DNA of 29,259 bases from Phycisphaerae bacterium. GTDB lineage: Bacteria; Planctomycetota; Phycisphaerae; Phycisphaerales; SM1A02. Positions 24,181-29,259 of this stretch are shown here, piece after piece. The notes under the pieces were generated by a model. That model had not been told where the DNA came from. It searched no databases and saw only the letters and a list, made by a program, of their open reading frames with translations. The stretch spans positions 40,150 through 69,408 of the forward strand of contig PBEX01000014.1 of assembly GCA_002718515.1 (NCBI GenBank). The letters run 5' to 3'. The translations under genes and the position numbers were made by a program. Positions within the stretch are counted from its first letter, which is position 1, and every line of letters starts with the position of its first letter.

Positions 24181-24213
24181 TTGATTCAATCAAGAAATAC
24201 CGGTTATTCCGGT
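24181..24213. promoter_or_regulatory. Adjacent dyads in a divergent promoter region
   Basis: TTGATTCAATCAA (24181-24193) is a perfect 6-1-6 palindrome. Five bp later ACCGG-TTATT-CCGGT (24199-24213) is a perfect 5-5-5 inverted repeat, which can also be read as the direct repeat CCGGTT-ATT-CCGGTT. They lie between the PEP-CTERM gene (94 bp) and the MscS gene (about 77 bp). Candidate operators for either side. An inverted pair ACACTTTTT (24127) and AAAAAGTGT (24223) flanks them. Nothing else is seen in this 200-bp gap. Confidence 0.35.
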
Positions 24214-24289
24214 TCATGCCCTAAAAAGTGTAAATCTAGGCAAATTGAGTGGGTTAGACACGCCCCATGCGTTCAGATTCTCGCATAGC

Positions 24290-25648
24290 ATGCTCACCAT
24301 GTGGACCCCAATGGTATTGAATAAGACAGTGACGGCAGCGACTCAAACCTCTGATTTTCATGCCTGGGTAGAGTCTCAACTCCCGACATGGTTCCTGCAA
24401 GAGTTCGCTGGAATTGAGCATTGGCGCTGGGTCGCACTTGTGCTTGTTGTTGCAATAGGGTTCATTGTTGATCTCATTGTTCGATTTTTCTTAAGAAAGA
24501 TGATTCGTTCATTCTCCCTTGGTGATGAGTCAAACCCAGAACTTGCGAAGATCATCAAACGCGTTCCAAGACCTGCCGGAGCTGCAGCAGGCGGTGGCAT
24601 TTGGCTTTTCTTACTCCCAACACTTGGTTTGCCAGTTGGCGTCCATTCAATTCTTGAACCCCTCGTCCATGTCTACATCACAATTGCATGTGTTTGGTTT
24701 GGTTTCAGAGGCACCGACCTGATCTCCTTTGTTGCTGACCAGAAAGCGAGACAGTCTGAGAACAAACTCGATGATTTACTCGTTCCGCTTTTGAGTAAGA
24801 CGCTTAAAGCTGTCGTCATTGTCATTGGTGTTGTCTACCTTGCTGAAAGTCTGTCGATTCAACTTGCGCCAATCATTGCTGGTCTTGGAATCGGCGGGCT
24901 TGGGTTTGCGTTTGCTGCCAAAGACACACTGGAAAACTTCTTTGGCTCAATCACGGTTATTCTTGACAAGCCATTTGGAATCGGTGACTGGATTGTTGTA
25001 GATGGCATTGAAGGCACAGTTGAGTTTGTTGGCATTCGTTCAACTCGAATTCGCACGTTCTATGATTCGATTGTGACAATTCCAAACTCAATTCTCATTA
25101 CTGCAAAGTGTGACAACTACTCGCGAAGACGTTATCGCAGGTGGAAACAACATGTTGGTCTTGCATACAACACGCCGCCCGAAAAGATAGCGGCCTTTTG
25201 CGAAGGCGTTCGCGAATTGTTGCGTGACCATCCATACACACGCAAAGATTATTACCAGGTGTGGATGACCGAGTTTGGAAGTTCTAGTTTAAATGTTTTG
25301 TTGTATGTTTTTTGGGCAGCACCTGACTGGCAGACGGAACTGCGTGAGCGTCACCGCCTCATCCTCGACATCATCCGGCTAGCGGGGTCATTGCAAGTAG
25401 AATTTGCATTCCCAACTCGCACGCTGTATCTCAGAACTGAAGAGCAATGGCAAAGTGGGCCTGACCAGATTGATCCAAACCGACCAGAGGGTTGGGTTGA
25501 AAGTGCTGAAGAAGGCGCGCGGGAAGATGTGCGAGCATTTACTGCCAATGATGACTGGCGCTCCAAGTTACCTCCGCCTTACAGATTTACTGGCGCCCGC
25601 GATGGTGCTATCGGTGCTGAAGGAGAGGGTGGGGGCGGCGAGGGCTAA
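24290..25648 (+). CDS. Mechanosensitive ion channel, MscS family
   Basis: About 452 residues. Four membrane segments lie at about 46-66, 100-115, 125-148 and 172-186, then the pore-lining helix (about 194-215, IIAGLGIGGLGFAFAAKDTLENFFGS). The beta domain PFGIGDWIVVDGIEGTVEFVGIRSTRIRTFYDSIVTIPNS is classic MscS. These channels open on membrane tension during osmotic downshock. The C-terminal tail is low-complexity, Gly/Glu-rich. Starts are uncertain: ATG 24290, 24299 or 24311, or TTG 24245, none with a strong ribosome site. It overlaps convergent gmhA by 4 bp. Confidence 0.9.
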   Translation: MLTMWTPMVLNKTVTAATQTSDFHAWVESQLPTWFLQEFAGIEHWRWVALVLVVAIGFIVDLIVRFFLRKMIRSFSLGDESNPELAKIIKRVPRPAGAAAGGGIWLFLLPTLGLPVGVHSILEPLVHVYITIACVWFGFRGTDLISFVADQKARQSENKLDDLLVPLLSKTLKAVVIVIGVVYLAESLSIQLAPIIAGLGIGGLGFAFAAKDTLENFFGSITVILDKPFGIGDWIVVDGIEGTVEFVGIRSTRIRTFYDSIVTIPNSILITAKCDNYSRRRYRRWKQHVGLAYNTPPEKIAAFCEGVRELLRDHPYTRKDYYQVWMTEFGSSSLNVLLYVFWAAPDWQTELRERHRLILDIIRLAGSLQVEFAFPTRTLYLRTEEQWQSGPDQIDPNRPEGWVESAEEGAREDVRAFTANDDWRSKLPPPYRFTGARDGAIGAEGEGGGGEG

Positions 25649-26256
25649 TCGTTCTCAATCGATTCAAGCACCCACTGTTCAATTGCTTCACAAATCGCAT
25701 GAATGATGACATGATGTCCATCTTGGATGGCAGCGCTATCGTTCGCATCGAGCGTGACATTGAGCGTGCATTTGCTTTTTGATTCACCGCCATCTCTGCC
25801 AAGTAGCCCCAACGTCATCATGCCAAGGTCGTTTGCAAAATCGAGTGCTTCGTTAATGTTTTCGCTGTTTCCAGAGGTAGTGAGAACGAGAAGCAAGTCA
25901 TTGCATGACTGTTCTTCATGTTCATCGATGATGTATGTTGCGAATGCTTCAAGTTGTCGTCTAAACACTTGATCCCAACCAAAATCGTTTGCAATGCAAG
26001 TCATGGCTACCGCATCACTGCAAAGGCAGTGTGCAGGCAGTGCAGGGCGAGTTTCACGATACCGTCCTGTTAGCTCTTCGCAAAGATGATTGGCCTGCGC
26101 AGCAGAACCACCGTTGCCAGCAACAAAGAGCGTTCCGCCTTGCTCGAAGCAATGAATGATTGCACGCGAAATCTCTGCGATGTCCTCAGTGTGTTTATTC
26201 AGTCCTTGGACAACATCAACTGCTTGCGAGATTCTTGTTTCAATGTGCGATTTCAT
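25645..26256 (-). CDS. gmhA: Phosphoheptose isomerase (SIS domain)
   Basis: 203 residues. GmhA isomerises sedoheptulose 7-phosphate to D-glycero-manno-heptose 7-phosphate for LPS inner core heptose. The sugar-phosphate loop FVAGNGGSAAQANH (44-57), likely Zn ligands His57 and Glu61 in HLCEELTGRY, TTSGNSENI, and IQDGHHVIIHAICE near the end are all present. ATG 26256 overlaps the upstream stop by ATGA, so I prefer it over ATG 26277 (seven residues longer). Other heptose genes are not in the window. DiaA-like SIS proteins are similar but usually lack the His/Glu pair. Confidence 0.88.
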   Translation of the reverse strand: MKSHIETRISQAVDVVQGLNKHTEDIAEISRAIIHCFEQGGTLFVAGNGGSAAQANHLCEELTGRYRETRPALPAHCLCSDAVAMTCIANDFGWDQVFRRQLEAFATYIIDEHEEQSCNDLLLVLTTSGNSENINEALDFANDLGMMTLGLLGRDGGESKSKCTLNVTLDANDSAAIQDGHHVIIHAICEAIEQWVLESIEND

Positions 26257-27422
26257 ATCAATATCTGTTGTGTACATCGACTGATTCCTTCAACTAACTG
26301 TTGGACATCTTCAATTGTATGAAAAGGGCCAAATGAAATGCGTACTGTGCCCCCTTGTTTCGTCGTTCCCATCGCTTCGTGAGCAAACGGAGCGCAGTGC
26401 AACCCAGCGCGAACGCATGCGCCGCATTCCTCTTCTAGGTTGTTTGCAAATTGGTGTGGGTCGACCTCAGTTCGTAGACTAAAGACGCCACACCGATTGC
26501 GATGTGTTTGTGGTCCTACGATTGAGACGCCATCCATATCGCAGATGCCTTCAATAAATGCTCGACTAAGTGCTTGTTCTTGCTCGTGAAGTGAACGCAA
26601 GCCTTTGTCTTGAATCCACCTCACGCCCGCAAGTAACCCAGCGATGCCTATCGTGTTGTGCGAGCCAGATTCATAATAGTCTGGAAGCGTTGTTGGTTGC
26701 GTCGGCAACTCGCTTTCGCTACCAGTTCCACCATAGCGAGAAGGGTTGACTATTTTTTCTAATCCAGGTTTCATCAATAGACCGCCCGTGCCAAGTGGTC
26801 CAAGCAACCCCTTGTGTCCCGGAAACGCAAGCAAATCAATGTTCATCGCTTCCACATCGATTGGAACATGACCCATCGTTTGTGCAGCATCAACTAAAAA
26901 GGGAATATCGCCAGTGACTGCGCCAATGGCATTTAAATCTTGCAAAGTGCCGGTGACATTAGAGCCGTGAGCGACTGCAATGAGTTTTGTATTTTGAGTG
27001 ATTGCGTTTTGAACATCAACTGGATTGACGAGTCCTGTTTCTGGATCTGCTTTAACTACCGTGAATGTGATGCCATACTCCTTCAACATGTGAAAGGGTC
27101 TCAGCACGGAGTTGTGCGCCATCGCAGTTGTCACAAAATGGCATGGTTCTTGGTTTGTTAAGCAGTGTGACGCAATGCCAAAGATCGCAAGGTTGAGCGC
27201 GTCGGTGCAGTTGCACATGAAAATGCACTCGTAACTTGTTGCATTGACTAAGTCACACAACGCATCTCTACATTCATCGAGTATTGCTGAACCTTCTTGA
27301 GCTTGTTTGTACGCGCCTCGTCCAGGGCTTGCGCCGCAATGCTTCTGATACGAAACCATGGCTTCGAGAACTTCATCGGGTTTAGGAAATGAAGTTGCTG
27401 CGTTGTCAAAATAGTGTTGCAT
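26253..27422 (-). CDS. Cysteine desulfurase-family PLP enzyme (class V aminotransferase)
   Basis: 389 residues. The fold-type I signature includes YFDNAATSFPKPDEV at the start, the PLP Asp178 and Gln181 (VDAAQTMGH), and the PLP lysine Lys204 in AFPGHKGLLGPLGTGGL. A late Cys343 (RAGLHCAPFAH) occupies the place of the persulfide Cys in the group II/SufS-like family. It may extract sulfur from cysteine for Fe-S clusters or tRNA thiolation, but it clusters with alanine dehydrogenase and GmhA rather than with suf/isc genes. Substrate is therefore open. It begins 13 nt after the alanine dehydrogenase stop. Confidence 0.9.
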   Translation of the reverse strand: MQHYFDNAATSFPKPDEVLEAMVSYQKHCGASPGRGAYKQAQEGSAILDECRDALCDLVNATSYECIFMCNCTDALNLAIFGIASHCLTNQEPCHFVTTAMAHNSVLRPFHMLKEYGITFTVVKADPETGLVNPVDVQNAITQNTKLIAVAHGSNVTGTLQDLNAIGAVTGDIPFLVDAAQTMGHVPIDVEAMNIDLLAFPGHKGLLGPLGTGGLLMKPGLEKIVNPSRYGGTGSESELPTQPTTLPDYYESGSHNTIGIAGLLAGVRWIQDKGLRSLHEQEQALSRAFIEGICDMDGVSIVGPQTHRNRCGVFSLRTEVDPHQFANNLEEECGACVRAGLHCAPFAHEAMGTTKQGGTVRISFGPFHTIEDVQQLVEGISRCTQQILI

Positions 27423-27435
27423 GCTTTCTTTACAG

Positions 27436-28545
27436 TTACACAGTCAGTGGCTCAAACGGCAAGTCGTGTGCTTCAGCAACTGGCTGGTTCGTGAGTGTGC
27501 CTCTGTTCGTGTTGATTGCGTTTGCGAAATGATGGTCTACACTTGCAAGTTTGTCAGCACTTGATGAGGCGAGTTTACGTACCCACGGCATCGTCGCATT
27601 CGTCAGTGCTTGTGTTGACGTTCGTGCTACAGCGCCTGGCATGTTGCCAACGCAATAGTGGACAACGTCTTTGACGGTGTAGATTGGGTTTGAATGTGTG
27701 GTCACTTTCGCAGTTTCAACACAACCGCCTTGGTCGATTGCAACGTCTACAATCACTGAGCCGGGGTTCATGAAATCAAGATCGTTCTCGCTCACAAGGC
27801 TTGGTGCTTTTGCGCCCGGAATGAGCACTGCACCGATGACTAAGTCAGCCCACGCAAGATGTTCGCGAATTGCTTCAGGGTCTGAAAAGATTGTCCGGCA
27901 GTTTGATGGCATCCATTCGTCGAGATGTCTCATGCGGTCAATGTTGATGTCCATGATGACGACGTCAGCACCCATGCCTGCTGCAACGCGTGCGGCGCAT
28001 GTTCCAACAACGCCACCGCCAAGGACAAGCACTCTGCCAACATCAACGCCTGGTACGCCGCCAAGCAAAATGCCACGGCCGCCTTGTGGGCGTTCCAAAT
28101 ACTTTGCGCCTTCTTGAATTGATAGTTTGCCTGCGATTTCACTCATTGGTGTGAGCAGGGGTAATGTGCCGTGGTCGTCAGTTAATGTTTCGTAAGCAAC
28201 TGAAATACAACCACGCTCTAGACAGCCGAGCGTAAGGTCTTTGTCTGCTGCGAAATGGAAGTAGGTAAAGACTGTCTGGCCATTCTTAATCAGGGCGACT
28301 TCTTGAGGTTGAGGTTCTTTGACCTTCACAATCATGTCTGCAACTGCCCAAACATCTTCAGCGGTTGGCAAGATTGTTGCCCCAGCGGATTCGTACATCG
28401 CATCGTCATATCCGCACCCCAATCCAGCGCCTGCTTGAATGAAGACATCGTGCCCATCTTGGGTGAGAATCTCTGCACCAACGGGGCGTAAACCAACTCG
28501 ATATTCATCTTTTTTGACTTCAGTAGGGACACCGACGATTGTCAT
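27436..28545 (-). CDS. ald: Alanine dehydrogenase
   Basis: 369 residues, oxidatively deaminating L-alanine to pyruvate and ammonia with NAD. The conserved catalytic/substrate set is present: Arg16 (EYRVGLRP), Lys76 (VKVKEP), His97 (TYFHFAAD) and Asp271 (VDVAIDQGG). The Rossmann motif GGGVVG is at 176-181. I start at ATG 28545, preceded by a strong AGAAGGAG ribosome site; the open frame extends 19 codons upstream but those lack one. Length matches the family. First gene of the unit with the cysteine desulfurase-like enzyme and gmhA. Confidence 0.96.
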   Translation of the reverse strand: MTIVGVPTEVKKDEYRVGLRPVGAEILTQDGHDVFIQAGAGLGCGYDDAMYESAGATILPTAEDVWAVADMIVKVKEPQPQEVALIKNGQTVFTYFHFAADKDLTLGCLERGCISVAYETLTDDHGTLPLLTPMSEIAGKLSIQEGAKYLERPQGGRGILLGGVPGVDVGRVLVLGGGVVGTCAARVAAGMGADVVIMDINIDRMRHLDEWMPSNCRTIFSDPEAIREHLAWADLVIGAVLIPGAKAPSLVSENDLDFMNPGSVIVDVAIDQGGCVETAKVTTHSNPIYTVKDVVHYCVGNMPGAVARTSTQALTNATMPWVRKLASSSADKLASVDHHFANAINTNRGTLTNQPVAEAHDLPFEPLTV

Positions 28546-28643
28546 GAATAGACTCCTTCTTTCTCTAGGAATGTGACATGATATCGCATTCCGAGAAAAC
28601 AAAACAGGGAGTGCCCATCATTTGGTACACTCGCACACCCTAG

Positions 28644-28657
28644 GACCATTTATGGTC
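28644..28657. promoter_or_regulatory. Candidate operator or 5' UTR dyad
   Basis: GACCATTTATGGTC is a 6-2-6 perfect palindrome 17 bp before the start of the right-edge gene and 98 bp upstream of the alanine dehydrogenase start. Its position between divergent genes fits a regulator site. A role in either gene is unproven. Confidence 0.3.
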
Positions 28658-28674
28658 TCATTTGAGAGGAATTT

Positions 28675-29259
28675 ATGAAGTCGAAACAATCAATTCTCTG
28701 TTTTTGCATCTTGCTGGTTGGTTCATCAATGGTGTTTGCTGGACCTCGTGAAGACGTCATCAAAGAACTCAATCAATCCTCCTCGGTAGCGAGTAGTGAT
28801 GGCGCGAGTTCTTGGAAACAGTTCTTTGAGGCGTGTATTGAGATTACGCCTCCGCCCATGGCAATGAGTGACGCATTCAACATGAACACTGTTTGGCCGG
28901 GCATGAGTTCGTGGGAAGAAGTCTCAACTTGGGCAGAACAAAACGAACACATTGAAGTTGCGTTTGCAGAAGCAGCAAAACGTGCAATCATCGGTTTACC
29001 ATACGGCAGTGAGCACGTTCCAGCAAACTTCAGAGATGCTGGGGTCTACGCAGAAATCGGAGTAGATGACAGATTGCACGCATTTGATTTTGCGTATGTT
29101 GAGATGGTTGAACTCGCTTGCCTTTGCGCAACAGCAGAAATGTATCGGTTGTTCGAAAATGGCGACTATGACAGAGCGATTCAACTCATGATTTCTGAGT
29201 TCATCGTGTTACGAAAATTCTGTGATAGAGAATTCCTAAAAGAACAACTGACATTCATG
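28675..29259 (+). CDS. Secreted protein of unknown function (3' end cut by window)
   Basis: The frame is open from ATG 28675 to the last base, 195 codons with no stop, so the gene continues past the window. AGAGGA at 28665-28670 precedes the start. The N-terminus (MKSKQSILCFCILLVGSSMVFAG) is a signal peptide with a probable cut after VFA. The mature protein has AFEMN-like helical stretches, Met/Trp-rich MNTVWPGMSSWEEVSTWAEQ, and an acidic alpha-helical region with Cys residues (LACLCATAEMY). No family is recognised. Divergent from alanine dehydrogenase. Confidence 0.8.
   Translation, partial: MKSKQSILCFCILLVGSSMVFAGPREDVIKELNQSSSVASSDGASSWKQFFEACIEITPPPMAMSDAFNMNTVWPGMSSWEEVSTWAEQNEHIEVAFAEAAKRAIIGLPYGSEHVPANFRDAGVYAEIGVDDRLHAFDFAYVEMVELACLCATAEMYRLFENGDYDRAIQLMISEFIVLRKFCDREFLKEQLTFM

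Noticed and set aside
24088..24244. Sigma-54 promoter before the PEP-CTERM-like gene
   Set aside because: No TGGCAC-N5-TTGC-like match found on the minus strand in the gap.
1..29259. Mobile element, CRISPR or defence system
   Set aside because: No transposase, integrase, repeat-spacer array or nuclease signature is visible; gene content looks chromosomal and stable.

Overview
The window reads as a dense chromosomal segment of a Gram-negative bacterium with an outer membrane. This is supported by a PagL-like lipid A deacylase, a GmhA heptose enzyme, several lipoproteins with clear lipoboxes, and a secreted protein with a PEP-CTERM-type tail. The tail ends in hydrophobic residues plus an Arg cluster and uses a PAP variant, a style common in Planctomycetota, especially Phycisphaerae. 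Together with the many secreted proteins I do not recognise, this makes a marine planctomycete-like host my best guess. That is inference; no rRNA is present to prove it. Genes are tightly packed, and 1-bp or 4-bp start/stop overlaps (TAATG, ATGA) are frequent and were used to choose starts.

Layout. 1-1540 (+): acpP-fabF, fatty acid synthesis. 1558-2324 (-): tRNA-Glu(TTC), a strong hairpin terminator, then a PagL-like gene. 2389-6340 (+): a membrane protein coupled to aroB, then a ParA-like ATPase overlapping a gene whose middle section resembles a MinD/ParA fold without a P-loop. 6321-7310 (-): M19 dipeptidase. 7331-10152 (+): DUF2752 membrane protein, two tandem paralogous lipoproteins and a GT-B-like protein, with overlaps or a 4-nt gap. 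10135-10686 (-): flavin reductase-like. 10872-11339 (+): an isolated mraZ with TGGGN repeats at 10-bp spacing upstream, followed by a possible small ORF and a run of hairpins. 11623-12257 (-): csrA and an NfuA-type Fe-S protein. 12333-14476 (+): a HEAT/JAMM-like lipoprotein coupled to a dapF homologue that has Ser in place of its second catalytic Cys.

14504-23325 (-): a long, nearly gapless run in the order MauE/DoxX-thioredoxin-like protein, M20 dipeptidase, large GATase-like membrane protein, ABC ATPase, nadK, serS, tilS. 23353-24087 (-): PEP-CTERM-like secreted protein. 24290-25648 (+): MscS channel. 25645-28545 (-): alanine dehydrogenase, cysteine desulfurase-like enzyme and GmhA. 28675-end (+): a secreted protein cut by the window edge.

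Most of the content is housekeeping: lipid, shikimate and lysine/peptidoglycan precursors, NADP, tRNA charging and modification, Fe-S and global RNA regulation. I found no phage, IS element, CRISPR array or defence island. The points most worth a second look are the Cys-to-Ser DapF, the isolated mraZ with its predicted operator and the downstream hairpins that share a CTTAA loop, the ParA plus degenerate partner pair, the tandem lipoprotein operon, and a Fur-like dyad upstream of nfuA.
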